Assembly (NCBI GenBank): GCA_019119025.1
Contig: DWXV01000060.1
Coordinates: forward strand, 1 to 56,572
Origin: Candidatus Allofournierella excrementigallinarum
GTDB lineage: Bacteria; Bacillota; Clostridia; Oscillospirales; Ruminococcaceae
Direction: 5' to 3'
DNA: 56,572 bases
How positions within the stretch are numbered: position 1 is the stretch's first letter; each line of letters opens with the position of its first letter. Positions 35,020-43,511 of this stretch are shown piece by piece. The position numbers were made by a program, and so were the translations under genes. The notes under the pieces are model-generated. The model saw nothing but the letters and a program-made list of their open reading frames with translations. It was not told the origin of the DNA and made no database searches.

Positions 35020-35781
35020 TCAGTCCTCCTTGGCCATGTGGTTGATCATGCTGGCCAGATACCCCGCGCCAAAGCCGTTGTCGATGTTCACCACGCTCAC
35101 CCCGCTGGCGCAGGAGTTGAGCATCGAGAGCAACGCGGAAAGGCCGCCGAAGTTGGCCCCGTAGCCCACGCTGGTGGGCACGGCGATCACCGGGCAGTCC
35201 ACAAGGCCGCCCACCACGCTGGCCAGCGCCCCTTCCATGCCCGCCACGACGATGATCACCCTGGCCTGCATCAGCACGTCCAGCCTGGCCAGCAGCCGGT
35301 GCAGCCCGGCCACGCCCACGTCGTAGACCCGCTCCACCCGGTTCCCCATGGCAAGGGCGGTGCGGGCGGCCTCTTCGCAGACGGCCATGTCGCTGGTGCC
35401 GCCGCTGACCACGGCGATGAGGCCCTTGGGGTCGGCGATGGGGGCTGGGTCCGCCAGACCGAAGCGGGAGAGGGGGTCATAGTCCAGCGGGATGCCCTCC
35501 CCCTTCACTTTTTCCGCGGCTTCGGCGCTCATGCGGGTGACGATGATGTTCTTCGCTCCCCTCCCGGCCATGGCCTGCAGAATGCCCGCGATCTGCTCCG
35601 GGGTCTTGCCCGCCCCGTAAATGACCTCCTGGGCGCCCTGGCGCAGGCCCCGGTGGTGGTCCACCTTGGCGTAGCCCAGGTCTTCGAAGGGCTGCATCTT
35701 CATCTGAAGCAGGGCCTGCCGGGGGGTGGTCCTGCCCGAGCGCACCTGTTCCAGCAGTTCCAGCATCTCCTGCTGTTCCAT
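35020..35781 (-). CDS. larB: Pyridinium-3,5-biscarboxylic acid mononucleotide synthase LarB
   Basis: 253 residues. Carboxylates and hydrolyses nicotinic acid adenine dinucleotide, the first step of NPN synthesis. The C-terminal PurE-like domain (about 120-245) shows VVSGGTSDMAVCEEAARTAL, GVAGLHRLLARLDVL and VPTSVGYGANFGGLSALLSMLNSCASGV. The N-terminal part (FEDLGYAKVDHHRGLRQGAQEVIYGAGKTPEQI) is the LarB-specific region. It sits between larE and larC with gaps of a few bases. Confidence 0.95.
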   Translation of the reverse strand: MEQQEMLELLEQVRSGRTTPRQALLQMKMQPFEDLGYAKVDHHRGLRQGAQEVIYGAGKTPEQIAGILQAMAGRGAKNIIVTRMSAEAAEKVKGEGIPLDYDPLSRFGLADPAPIADPKGLIAVVSGGTSDMAVCEEAARTALAMGNRVERVYDVGVAGLHRLLARLDVLMQARVIIVVAGMEGALASVVGGLVDCPVIAVPTSVGYGANFGGLSALLSMLNSCASGVSVVNIDNGFGAGYLASMINHMAKED

Positions 35782-35784
35782 CCT

Positions 35785-36534
35785 TCACTCCTCCTTCCGG
35801 GGCGCAAGGTCCAAAAGCACCCCGTCAAACCAGGGCGCAAGCGCCCCGGCGATCTCTTTGTGGCGGCGCGCCGCCTCCTCCAGCTGGCCGGCGGGCAGCT
35901 GCAAACGGCCCAGCCGCCCCAGCACCCGCACCCTCAGGTCCGAAAAGCCCATGGCCATCAGAGCGCCTTCCGCCTCTTCCACCCGCCGCAGGGTCCCGGC
36001 CTCCAGCGCCGTGCCGGTGGGCACCCGGGTGGCAAGGCAGGCATAGGCGGGTTTTTGGGCGGTGAAGAGGCCCAATTCCCGGCTCATGCGCCGCACCTGG
36101 GCCTTGGTCACCCCGCACAGGCGCAGGGGGCTTTTCACCCCCAGTTCCACCAGCGCCCGCATGCCGGGCCGGTCCGCCGCGTCGTCGCTGGCGTTGGTGC
36201 CGTCCCACACCTCGGAAAAGCCGTCCGCTGTGGCGGCGCTCACCAGCGCCGAGAAGATCATCCTCTTGCAATAATAACAGCGCAGCGGCCCGTTGGCCCG
36301 CACCTGTTCGTCCTCCAGGGGGCTGGCCTCCAGCACCCGCAGCTTCACCCCCAGCTGGGCGCACAGGCGCTTTGCGTCCTCCAGCTCAAAGCCGGGCTGA
36401 AAGGCGCTGCGCACGAAATAGGGCTGCACCCGGCAGCCCGCCTTCACCGCCGCCGCCAGCAGCAGGGCGGAATCGGCGCCGCCGGAAAAGGCCAGCGCCG
36501 CGGCTTTGCCCCGCAGAAATTCTTCCAGTTCCAT
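35785..36534 (-). CDS. larE: Sulfur transferase LarE, three-cysteine type
   Basis: 249 residues from ATG 36534. ATP-dependent enzyme that converts the carboxylates of P2CMN to thiocarboxylates. PP-loop SGGADS at about 18-23. Cys86 and Cys89 (RCYYCKR) plus Cys166 (YACLATR) form the three-Cys set of LarE proteins that carry a [4Fe-4S] cluster and act catalytically, rather than the single sacrificial-Cys type. The cluster is inferred from these residues. First gene of the operon, preceded by an attenuator-like leader. Confidence 0.93.
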   Translation of the reverse strand: MELEEFLRGKAAALAFSGGADSALLLAAAVKAGCRVQPYFVRSAFQPGFELEDAKRLCAQLGVKLRVLEASPLEDEQVRANGPLRCYYCKRMIFSALVSAATADGFSEVWDGTNASDDAADRPGMRALVELGVKSPLRLCGVTKAQVRRMSRELGLFTAQKPAYACLATRVPTGTALEAGTLRRVEEAEGALMAMGFSDLRVRVLGRLGRLQLPAGQLEEAARRHKEIAGALAPWFDGVLLDLAPRKEE

Positions 36535-36544
36535 CCCCACACCT

Positions 36545-36670
36545 CGAATCATCAAAAAAATGCCGCGAAAGCGCCGCCCTTCGCCTTGCGGCGGGGCAGA
36601 CGTGCCTTCGTGGCATCCTCATCGCTGTTTTTAAAAATGCGCCGCCGCGCCTTCCTGGCGCGGACTTATC
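36545..36670 (-). promoter_or_regulatory. Attenuator-like leader of larEBC
   Basis: On the minus strand, a CCGCGCC/GGCGCGG hairpin is followed by an AT stretch. Then come GATGCC/GGCA elements and a GCCGC...GCGGC structure that ends in seven Ts (36561-36555), directly before the larE RBS. This layout suits conditional termination. The ligand, possibly nickel or cofactor level, is unknown. Confidence 0.45.
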
Positions 36671-36677
36671 GGGTCTT

Positions 36678-36706
36678 ATTGTAGCACAAAGGCCGCCGGG
36701 TGTAAA
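36678..36706 (-). promoter_or_regulatory. Promoter of larEBC
   Basis: On the minus strand, TTTACA (36706-36701), 17-nt spacer, extended TGC-TACAAT (36683-36678). Confidence 0.8.
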
Positions 36707-36713
36707 GCAAGGC

Positions 36714-37094
36714 TCACAGTATGTCCTCGCCGTCGTCCTCGTCGGTCATGAACTCGCGGCTGCTCACCCGCTTGGCCATCCGCTCGGCTTCCACCAGGCC
36801 GGAGAGCTTCTCCTTCACGGCGGAGGAGTCGGGGATCCACTTGATGTCGAACTCGGGGGTGGATTTGTCCGCCGAGCAGCAGTGGATGGTGCCCAGGCCG
36901 AACATGCGCTGGGCCAGCGAGCGGCGCAGGGTCACGTCCATGATGCGGTAAAGGCGCACCTCCTCTTCCTTCGTGTTCAGGATGCCGGTCTGGACGAGAA
37001 GTTTTTCCTTGGTCAGAACATATTTCGTAAAAGTCCAGGGCAGGCCGAAAATGATGCGCTTGCGGTCCTGCCAAACGACGCCGGGTCGGTCCAT
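36714..37094 (-). CDS. Bacterial PH-domain protein (YdbS/bPH2-like)
   Basis: 126 residues. The core IIFGLPWTFTKYVLTKEKLLVQTGILNTKEEEVRLYRIMDVTLRRSLAQRMFGLGTIHCCSADKS (about 14-78) is the bPH2 fold found in YdbS/YdbT-type proteins. Here it is without membrane helices, so likely cytoplasmic. The acidic C-terminus (FMTDEDDGEDIL) is unremarkable. RBS GGGAGGAG and a consensus-like promoter precede it. Confidence 0.82.
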   Translation of the reverse strand: MDRPGVVWQDRKRIIFGLPWTFTKYVLTKEKLLVQTGILNTKEEEVRLYRIMDVTLRRSLAQRMFGLGTIHCCSADKSTPEFDIKWIPDSSAVKEKLSGLVEAERMAKRVSSREFMTDEDDGEDIL

Positions 37095-37126
37095 AGAGTC
37101 TCCTCCCTTTCACTATTCTGTACTTT

Positions 37127-37155
37127 ATTATACCGTTCCTGTCTTTTCTTGGCAA
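37127..37155 (-). promoter_or_regulatory. Promoter of the PH-domain gene
   Basis: On the minus strand, TTGCCA (37155-37150), 17-nt spacer, TATAAT (37132-37127). Confidence 0.8.
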
Positions 37156-37172
37156 GAACCCCCCGCCGCCCC

Positions 37173-37201
37173 TGTACGCCGCCTTTCTTTCATGGTATAA
37201 T
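37173..37201 (+). promoter_or_regulatory. Promoter of galK-galM
   Basis: TGTACG (37173-37178), 17-nt spacer, extended TGG-TATAAT (37196-37201). Divergent from the PH-domain promoter. Confidence 0.7.
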
Positions 37202-37238
37202 GGTGCCGACAAAACGCCCGTGAAAGGGGTCTTATGCA

Positions 37239-38540
37239 ATGAGAAACGCACAGCAGCTTTTAGCCGGCCTTTCCGCCGGCCGGTGGGACGCCGCCTTTGC
37301 CAGCCTCTACGGCTGCGCGGGCCGCTCCGCCGCCAACTGCCGCGCCCGCTATGCCCGCCTGGTGGAAGGCTTTGCCGCCGCCTTTGGCGGCGGTGAGCGG
37401 GAGTTCGCCTTTTACTCCGCGCCGGGCCGCACCGAGCTGGGCGGCAACCACACCGACCACCAGCACGGCCGGGTGCTGGCCGCCAGCGTGGATCTGGACG
37501 TCATCGCCCTGGCCGCCCCCAACGGCACCGATACGGTGCGGGTGCTCAGTGAAGGCTTCAAGATGGACGTGGTGGACCTGGCCCGGCTGGCCCCCGTGGA
37601 GAACGAGGCCAACCATTCCGCCTCCCTCATCCGGGGCGTGTGCGCCGCCTTTGCCGAAAAGGGCTGGCCGGTGCGGGGCTTCGACGCCTACACCACCTCC
37701 GCGGTGCTCAAAGGCAGCGGCCTGTCCAGTTCCGCCGCCTTTGAGGTGCTCATCGGCAACATCGCGAACCACCTGTTTGCCGGCGGCGCCGAGAGCCCCG
37801 TGTCCATCGCCCAGATCGGCCAGCGCGCCGAGAACGTCTTCTTCGGCAAGCCCTCGGGCCTTTTGGACCAGATGGCCAGTTCCGTGGGCGGCGTGGTGGC
37901 CATGGATTTTGCCGACCCCGCCGCGCCGGTGGTGCGGCCCCTTTCTCTGGACCTGGCGGGCCAGGGCTATGCCCTTTGCATCGTGGACACCGGCGCCGAC
38001 CACGCCGACCTCACCGGCGAATACGCCGCCATCCCCGCCGAGATGAAGGCGGTGGCCGCCGCATTGGGCGGCCAGGTGCTGCGGGATGTGCCCAAAGAGG
38101 CATTCTACAGGGCCCTGCCCGCCCTGCGCAAAAAGCTGGGCGACCGGGCGCTGCTGCGGGCCTTCCACTTCTACGCCGACGACGAGCGGGCCGCCTTGCA
38201 GGCCGAGGCGCTGGCGGCGGGCGAATTCGGCCGCTATCTGCGGCTGGTGGCCGAGAGCGGCCAGTCCAGCTTTGATTACCTGCAAAACGTCTTCTGCCGC
38301 ACAAAGCCCGCCGAAGAGCAGCCGGTGGCGCTGGCCCTTGCGCTGGCGGGCACCCTGCTGGCCGGGCGGGGCGCTTACCGGGTGCACGGCGGCGGCTTCG
38401 CCGGCACCATCCAGGCCTATGTGCCGCTGGACTTCGTGCCCGCCTTCAAGGCCGGCATGGAGGCTCTGCTGGGCGAGGGGATGTGCCATGTGGTCTCCAT
38501 CCGCCCGGTGGGCGGCCTCCGCCTGGCCGAAAGCGACTGA
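37239..38540 (+). CDS. galK: Galactokinase
   Basis: 433 residues, GHMP kinase fold. Phosphorylates alpha-D-galactose at C1. GRTELGGNHTDHQHGRVLAASVDLD (about 64-88) is the galactokinase signature region, KGSGLSSSAAFEVLIG the GHMP ATP-binding motif, and GAYRVHGGGFAGTIQAYV the third motif. The signature differs from the canonical GRVNLIGEHTDYNDG, and the protein is about 40 residues longer than E. coli GalK, as in a Clostridia subgroup. RBS GAAAGGGG. Followed by galM after 21 bp. Confidence 0.88.
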   Translation: MRNAQQLLAGLSAGRWDAAFASLYGCAGRSAANCRARYARLVEGFAAAFGGGEREFAFYSAPGRTELGGNHTDHQHGRVLAASVDLDVIALAAPNGTDTVRVLSEGFKMDVVDLARLAPVENEANHSASLIRGVCAAFAEKGWPVRGFDAYTTSAVLKGSGLSSSAAFEVLIGNIANHLFAGGAESPVSIAQIGQRAENVFFGKPSGLLDQMASSVGGVVAMDFADPAAPVVRPLSLDLAGQGYALCIVDTGADHADLTGEYAAIPAEMKAVAAALGGQVLRDVPKEAFYRALPALRKKLGDRALLRAFHFYADDERAALQAEALAAGEFGRYLRLVAESGQSSFDYLQNVFCRTKPAEEQPVALALALAGTLLAGRGAYRVHGGGFAGTIQAYVPLDFVPAFKAGMEALLGEGMCHVVSIRPVGGLRLAESD

Positions 38541-38561
38541 ATGAAAGGGAGGGCCAAATCC

Positions 38562-39590
38562 ATGTCTGTCACAAAAGAACTGTTCCTCACCCTGCCAAAC
38601 GGCGCCCCCGTCCACCGCTACACCCTGGAAAAAGGCGGCGTCTCCTTCTCTGTGCTGGACCGGGGCGCCACCCTGCAGCGGGTGGCGGTGCCCGGCCCGG
38701 GGGGCAGGCCGGTGGAGGTGCTGCTGAACTACGCCGACCCCGCCGCCTATCTTGACTGCCCGGACTATCTGGGCGTTTTTGTGGGGCGGGTGGCCAACCG
38801 CATCGCCAAAGGGCGTTTCACCCTGGACGGCAGGGGCTACCAGCTGGCCTGCAACAACGGCAAAAACCACCTGCACGGCGGCGTGGACGGTTTCAGCAGG
38901 CGGGTGTTCCGCCTGGTGCGGGCGGAGGGCGACCTGCTGGAGCTGGCCCTCTCAAGCCCCGACGGCGACCAGGGCTACCCCGGCAGGCTGGAGCTGACGG
39001 TGCGCTGGAAGCTGCTGGAAGACGGCTTCTCTCTGGAATGGGAGGCCGAGGCGGACAAGGCCACCCCCGCCGCCTTCACCTGCCACGCCTACTGGGACCT
39101 GGCGGGCAGGGACGCGGGCCCCGAGGCCGTGATGGACCACCGGCTGCGCCTGTTTGCCAGCCGTTATACCCCGGTGGATGAGACCCTCATCCCCACCGGC
39201 GAACTGGCGGCGGTGGAGGGCACCCCCTTCGACTTCACCACGCCCCGCGCCATCGGCGAGCGCATCGGGCAGCGCTGCCCGCAGCTGGCCATCGCCGGCG
39301 GCTACGACCACAACTTCGCGCTGGACGCCGCCCCCGGCCCCGGCGGCCTGCGCCCGCTGGCCGAGGTGACGAGCCCCGCCACCGGCGTTACCATGACGGT
39401 GGAGACCACCCTGCCCGGCGTGCAGTTCTATTCCGGCAACTTCATGCAGGGCCACGAAAAACGCAGCGGCTTCTGCCTGGAGCCCCAGACCTTCCCCGAC
39501 GCGGTGAACCAGCCCGCCTTCGGCCAGGACGTCATCCTGCGCCCCGGCCAGGTCCGCCGCGACGCCATCCTCTGGCACTTCCGCCTGTAA
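38562..39590 (+). CDS. galM: Aldose 1-epimerase (galactose mutarotase)
   Basis: 342 residues from ATG 38562 (RBS GGGAGGG). Interconverts beta- and alpha-galactose, supplying the alpha anomer to GalK. Catalytic His regions NNGKNHLHGGVDGF (about 104-117) and CHAYWDL, and the Glu in GFCLEPQTFPDA (about 308-319), are present. Length and order fit a galKM pair. Confidence 0.94.
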   Translation: MSVTKELFLTLPNGAPVHRYTLEKGGVSFSVLDRGATLQRVAVPGPGGRPVEVLLNYADPAAYLDCPDYLGVFVGRVANRIAKGRFTLDGRGYQLACNNGKNHLHGGVDGFSRRVFRLVRAEGDLLELALSSPDGDQGYPGRLELTVRWKLLEDGFSLEWEAEADKATPAAFTCHAYWDLAGRDAGPEAVMDHRLRLFASRYTPVDETLIPTGELAAVEGTPFDFTTPRAIGERIGQRCPQLAIAGGYDHNFALDAAPGPGGLRPLAEVTSPATGVTMTVETTLPGVQFYSGNFMQGHEKRSGFCLEPQTFPDAVNQPAFGQDVILRPGQVRRDAILWHFRL

Positions 39591-39603
39591 GCGATGCAGA
39601 GAG

Positions 39604-39644
39604 AAGGCCGCCCTCGCGCAAGTGCGCGGGGGCGGCCTTTTTGT
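39604..39644 (+). terminator. Terminator of galK-galM
   Basis: Stem AAGGCCGCCC...GGGCGGCCTT with an inner CGCGCA/TGCGCG stem, then TTTTTG. Confidence 0.88.
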
Positions 39645-39658
39645 GTTTCGCTTTGGGG

Positions 39659-40138
39659 TCAGGCCGGGTCGTTCCAGCCCTTGCACACGTCCACCCAGCC
39701 TTTGGGCGCGGCGTGCTGTTCCAACTCGGGGATGGTCAGCTCGATGGCGCTGTTGGAACTGCCGCAGGCGGGGAACACCGTCTCGAACCGCCGCAGCGAT
39801 TCGTCCAGCCACACCTCCACGCCTTCGTTCACGGCGAAGGGGCACACGCCTCCCACCGCGTGGCCCACCAGCTCCACCGCCTGCTCGGGGGTGAGCATCT
39901 TGGCCTTGATGCCGAACCGGGCCTTGAATTTCGGGTTGTCGATGCGGGCGTCGCCGGCGGCCACCACCAGCAGCGGCCCCGCCGGGCCCATGAAGGAGAG
40001 GGTCTTGGCGATGCGTTTGCCCTCGCAGCCCAGCGCCTGCGCAGCCAGCTCCACCGTGGCGCTGGAGACTTCGAACTCCCGCACCCGGTCCGCAAGGCCC
40101 GCCGCCGCAAAATAGGCTTTCACCCGTTCAATGGACAT
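39659..40138 (-). CDS. ybaK: YbaK/ProX-family aminoacyl-tRNA deacylase
   Basis: 159 residues from ATG 40138. Members hydrolyse mischarged tRNA (Cys-tRNAPro, Ala-tRNAPro). The fold is recognisable in SATVELAAQALGCEGKRIAKTLSFM (catalytic Lys region), LLVVAAGDARIDNPKFKARFG and VGGVCPFAVNEGVEVWLDESLRRFETVFPACGSSNSAIELTIPEL. Substrate is not predictable from this. It is the last gene of the pentose operon, an odd place for a translation-fidelity enzyme. Confidence 0.88.
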   Translation of the reverse strand: MSIERVKAYFAAAGLADRVREFEVSSATVELAAQALGCEGKRIAKTLSFMGPAGPLLVVAAGDARIDNPKFKARFGIKAKMLTPEQAVELVGHAVGGVCPFAVNEGVEVWLDESLRRFETVFPACGSSNSAIELTIPELEQHAAPKGWVDVCKGWNDPA

Positions 40139-40155
40139 TGTCGCTTCCCCCTTTT

Positions 40156-41094
40156 TCACACTTCGCGGCAGGCCCTGGCGATGCCTGCGGCGTCCAGCCC
40201 GAACTGGGCCAGCAGCTCCTTGGCGGGGCCGGAATGGCCGAACTCGTCCTTAACGCCCACGCGCTTGACCCTGCAGGCCACGCCCGCCTCGGCGATGGCG
40301 GCGCACACCGCTTCGCCCAGGCCCCCGATGACGCTGTGCTCCTCGCAGGTGACCACCTTGCCGCACTCTTTGGCGGCCTTCAGCACCAGCCCGGTGTCCA
40401 GGGGCTTGATGCTGCACAGGTTGATGACCCGGGCGCTCACGCCCTCGGCGGCCAGGGCCTCGGCGGCTTTCAGGGCCTCGGCGGTCTCAAGGCCGGTGGC
40501 CAGGATGGCAAGGTCGCTGCCCTCCCGCAGCACTTCGCCCTTGCCGATCTCAAATTTGTAGTCCGCCTCGTTGTGGAACACCGGCACCGCCAGCCGCCCG
40601 AAGCGCAGGTAGACGGGGCCCTCGTGCTCGTAGGCGGCCTTCACGGCAGCCGTGGCCTCCACGTCGTCCGCCGGGCAGAGCACCACCATGCCGGGGATGG
40701 AGCGCATCAGCGCAAAATCCTCGCAGCACTGATGGCTCGCGCCGTCCTCGCCCACGGAGATGCCGCCGTGGGTGGCGCCGATCTTCACGTTCAGATGGGG
40801 GTAGCCCACTGAGTTGCGCACCTGCTCAAAGGCGCGCCCCGCGGCGAACATGGCAAAGCTGGAGGCGAACGGCACAAGGCCCGCCGCCGCCATGCCCGCG
40901 GCCACGCCCATCATGTTCTGCTCTGCAATGCCGCAGTCGAAATGGCGCTCCGGGAACGCCTTCTTGAAAACGCCGGTCTTGGTGGCGGCCGCCAGGTCCG
41001 CGTCCAGCACCACCAGGTCCTCGTGCTCCCTGCCCAGTTCCACCAGCGCGGCGCCGTAGCTGTCGCGGGTGGCGATGGTCTTCGCTTCGCTCAT
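40156..41094 (-). CDS. Transketolase, C-terminal subunit (PYR domain and C-domain)
   Basis: 312 residues. The second half of a split transketolase. It binds the pyrimidine of ThDP (the conserved Glu lies in DCGIAEQNMMGVAAGMA, about 53-69) and has the C-terminal domain from about 190. The start overlaps the N-subunit stop (ATGA), ensuring equal synthesis. Split transketolases are common in Firmicutes. Confidence 0.95.
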   Translation of the reverse strand: MSEAKTIATRDSYGAALVELGREHEDLVVLDADLAAATKTGVFKKAFPERHFDCGIAEQNMMGVAAGMAAAGLVPFASSFAMFAAGRAFEQVRNSVGYPHLNVKIGATHGGISVGEDGASHQCCEDFALMRSIPGMVVLCPADDVEATAAVKAAYEHEGPVYLRFGRLAVPVFHNEADYKFEIGKGEVLREGSDLAILATGLETAEALKAAEALAAEGVSARVINLCSIKPLDTGLVLKAAKECGKVVTCEEHSVIGGLGEAVCAAIAEAGVACRVKRVGVKDEFGHSGPAKELLAQFGLDAAGIARACREV

Positions 41095-41942
41095 ACCGTC
41101 TCCCCCTCCAGTTCTTCGAGCGCGGCGGCCAGTTCCGACATGCCCTGCTCATACTCCGCGTCGTTCGGGGCCTTGCCGTGCCAGCCCACGTTGTTCTCCA
41201 TGAAGCTGACGCCCTTGCCCTTGGTGGTCTTCAGCAGGATGGCGCTGGGCCGGCCCTTCTCGGCGCGGGCGGCGGTGAAGGCCGCTTCCAGCGCCTCAAA
41301 GCTGTGGCCGTCCACGGCCTGCACAAAGAACCCGAAGGCCTTGAACTTCTCGTCCACCGGGCCGGGGTCCATCACCTCGACCACCGGGCCGTCGATCTGC
41401 AAACCGTTCAGGTCCGCCAGAACGCACAGGTTATCCAGCTTGTAGTGGGCGGCGAACATGGCCGCCTCCCACACTTCGCCCTCCTGCAGCTCGCCGTCGC
41501 CCAGCAGGGCGTAAACGCGGCCCGGCTGCTTTTTATATTTGGCGGCCAGCGCCATGCCGCAGGCGGCGGAAACGCCCTGGCCCAGGCTGCCGGTGGACAT
41601 GTCCACGCCGGGCACCGTGTTCATGTTGGGATGGCCCTGCAGATAGCTGTCGATGTGGCGCAGGGTGGGCAGGTCCTCCACCGGGAAATAGCCCCGCAGC
41701 GCCAGCACCGAGTAAAGGCCCGGCGCGGCGTGCCCCTTGGAGAGCACGAACCGGTCGCGGCCTTCGGCCCCCGGGTCGGCGGGGTCCACCTTCATCTCCC
41801 TGAAATAAAGGTAGGTCAGCGCGTCGGCGGCGGAAAGGCTGCCGCCCGGATGGCCCGCCTTGGCCCCGTGGGTGGCGGTGAGCACGCCCATGCGCGCCTT
41901 GCAGGCCAGCTTTTTCAGTTCCTGTTCCTGTTGTTTCGTCAT
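41091..41942 (-). CDS. Transketolase, N-terminal subunit (PP domain)
   Basis: 283 residues from ATG 41942; in-frame TTG and GTG codons lie just upstream. Holds the diphosphate half of the active site: ThDP motif GDGELQEGEVWEAAMFAAHYKLDNLCVLADLNGLQIDG (about 146-182) and the substrate loop GAKAGHPGGSLSAAD. Together with the coupled C subunit it moves two-carbon units in the pentose phosphate pathway. One base separates its start from the tal stop. Confidence 0.95.
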   Translation of the reverse strand: MTKQQEQELKKLACKARMGVLTATHGAKAGHPGGSLSAADALTYLYFREMKVDPADPGAEGRDRFVLSKGHAAPGLYSVLALRGYFPVEDLPTLRHIDSYLQGHPNMNTVPGVDMSTGSLGQGVSAACGMALAAKYKKQPGRVYALLGDGELQEGEVWEAAMFAAHYKLDNLCVLADLNGLQIDGPVVEVMDPGPVDEKFKAFGFFVQAVDGHSFEALEAAFTAARAEKGRPSAILLKTTKGKGVSFMENNVGWHGKAPNDAEYEQGMSELAAALEELEGETV

Positions 41943-41943
41943 A

Positions 41944-42603
41944 TCATTCACCAAACACCTTTACATAGTCCGCCCTGAACTTCTCGATGCCCGCGTCGGT
42001 GAGCGGGTGCTTTATCATCTGCTGGATGACCTTGTAGGGCACGGTGGCGATGTCCGCCCCCGCCAGGGCGCAGTCGGTCACATGGATGGGGCCCCGCACG
42101 CTGGCCGCGATGATCTCGCAGCGCAGGTCGGGGTAGTTTGAGAAGATGGCGCTGATGGCCTGGATGAGGTCGATGCCCGGCTGGCTGATGTCGTCCAGCC
42201 GCCCCAGGAAGGGCGACACATAGGCCGCCCCCGCCCGCGCCGCCAGCAGCGCCTGGTTGGCGGAAAAGATAAGGGTGCAGTTGGTGGGGATGCCCTCGGC
42301 GGAAAGCGCTTTGATGGCCTTCAGGCCCTCAGCGGTCATGGGGATCTTGACCACCATGTGCTTGGGGTCCAGCGCGTAGATGGCCCGGCCTTCCTCGATC
42401 ATGCCCGCCGCGTCGGTGGTGGTGGCCTTCACCTCGCCGGAAATGGGTCCGTCCACGATGGACGCGATCTCGGCCAGCGTCTCGGCGTAATCCCGCCCCT
42501 CCTTGGCGATGAGGCTGGGGTTCGTGGTCACGCCCGCGATGACGCCCATGTCGTTCGCCGCGCGAATTTCGTCCACGTTCGCCGTGTCGATAAAGAACTT
42601 CAT
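41944..42603 (-). CDS. tal: Transaldolase / fructose-6-phosphate aldolase (TalC-Fsa type)
   Basis: 219 residues, the short (beta/alpha)8 transaldolase class. [36 protein letters not shown] is diagnostic, and the Schiff-base Lys lies in [15 protein letters not shown] (about Lys85). Later blocks [31 protein letters not shown] and the [24 protein letters not shown] tail are intact. Short members can be true transaldolases or F6P aldolases. Next to transketolase, transaldolase activity is likelier. Confidence 0.94.
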   Translation of the reverse strand: MKFFIDTANVDEIRAANDMGVIAGVTTNPSLIAKEGRDYAETLAEIASIVDGPISGEVKATTTDAAGMIEEGRAIYALDPKHMVVKIPMTAEGLKAIKALSAEGIPTNCTLIFSANQALLAARAGAAYVSPFLGRLDDISQPGIDLIQAISAIFSNYPDLRCEIIAASVRGPIHVTDCALAGADIATVPYKVIQQMIKHPLTDAGIEKFRADYVKVFGE

Positions 42604-42620
42604 TTCCTCTTTCCTCCCTT

Positions 42621-43316
42621 TTATTTCTGCCCATAATAGGCGTTTGGTCCATGTTTGCGCAAAAAGTGCTTTTCCACCAGGTGGGCGGGGGCGGGCGCAG
42701 CCTCCGGCTTTACCTGCCGGGTCAGCAGCGCCATCTTGGCCACTTCTTCCAGCACCGCCGCGTGGTACACCGCCTGGGCTGCCGTTTTGCCCCAGGCAAA
42801 AGGCCCGTGGCTGCGGCAGATGACCGCGGGCACATGCACCGGGTCAAGACCCCGGCCCGTGAAGGTCTCCACGATGGCCCTGCCGGTGTTTTTCTCGTAG
42901 TCTTCGTCCAGTTCCTCTTTGGTCAGGCCCCGGGCGCAGGGCACCGGGCCGTAAAAATAGTCGGCGTGGGTGGTGCCGTAGCAGGGGATGTCCTCCCCCG
43001 CCTGGGCCCAGGCCACCGCATGGGGGCTGTGGGTGTGCACCACGCCCCCCAGCGCCGGGAAGGCTTTGTAGAGTTCCAGGTGAGTCTTTGTGTCAGAGGA
43101 GGGGTTCAAACCGCCCTCCACGACGTTGCCGTCAAGGTCCAGCACCACCAGCTTGCCGGGGGCGAGCTGCTCATAGTCCACGCCCGAGGGCTTGATGACC
43201 ACCAGGCCCTTCTCCCGGTCGATGCCGGACACATTGCCCCAGGTGTAGGTCACCAGGCCCCGCCGGGGCAGCTCCATGTTGGCCTCATAGACGGCCTGCT
43301 TCAGTTCTTCCAGCAT
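42621..43316 (-). CDS. araD: L-ribulose-5-phosphate 4-epimerase
   Basis: 231 residues, class II aldolase fold. Converts L-ribulose-5-P to D-xylulose-5-P. Zinc His residues lie in [16 protein letters not shown] (about 92-107) and in [15 protein letters not shown]. The block [20 protein letters not shown] is characteristic of AraD. It heads the operon araD-tal-tktN-tktC-ybaK, which funnels arabinose-derived pentoses into glycolysis. No araA, araB or AraR is in view. Confidence 0.94.
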   Translation of the reverse strand: MLEELKQAVYEANMELPRRGLVTYTWGNVSGIDREKGLVVIKPSGVDYEQLAPGKLVVLDLDGNVVEGGLNPSSDTKTHLELYKAFPALGGVVHTHSPHAVAWAQAGEDIPCYGTTHADYFYGPVPCARGLTKEELDEDYEKNTGRAIVETFTGRGLDPVHVPAVICRSHGPFAWGKTAAQAVYHAAVLEEVAKMALLTRQVKPEAAPAPAHLVEKHFLRKHGPNAYYGQK

Positions 43317-43358
43317 TCTTTCACGCTCCCCTCATCCGGGTCCAAGACCCACCCTTTG

Positions 43359-43387
43359 ATTGTACCACAGATGCCCACGTCCGTCCA
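43359..43387 (-). promoter_or_regulatory. Promoter of the araD operon
   Basis: On the minus strand, TGGACG (43387-43382), 17-nt spacer, extended TGG-TACAAT (43364-43359). Just upstream, a stem AAAGCGGCC/GGCCGCTTT with seven Ts on the minus strand (43391-43450) could attenuate any transcript begun further upstream. Confidence 0.6.
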
Positions 43388-43447
43388 CACAAAAAAAGCG
43401 GCCTTCCGCCGTCTTTCGCACGTGAAAAAGTTAACTTTCCGGGCCGC

Positions 43448-43477
43448 TTTACACCCCCGCCGGCCGCATGCTATACT
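43448..43477 (+). promoter_or_regulatory. Promoter of the 43512 operon
   Basis: TTTACA (43448-43453), 18-nt spacer, TATACT (43472-43477). Confidence 0.65.
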
Positions 43478-43511
43478 GAAATTGCAAAATGCGTAAAAGG
43501 AGGCCGCGGGC

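Noticed and set aside
36571-36670. NiCo or other known riboswitch before larE
   Set aside because: I could not match the conserved junction nucleotides of any class I know by eye, so it is reported only as an attenuator-like leader.
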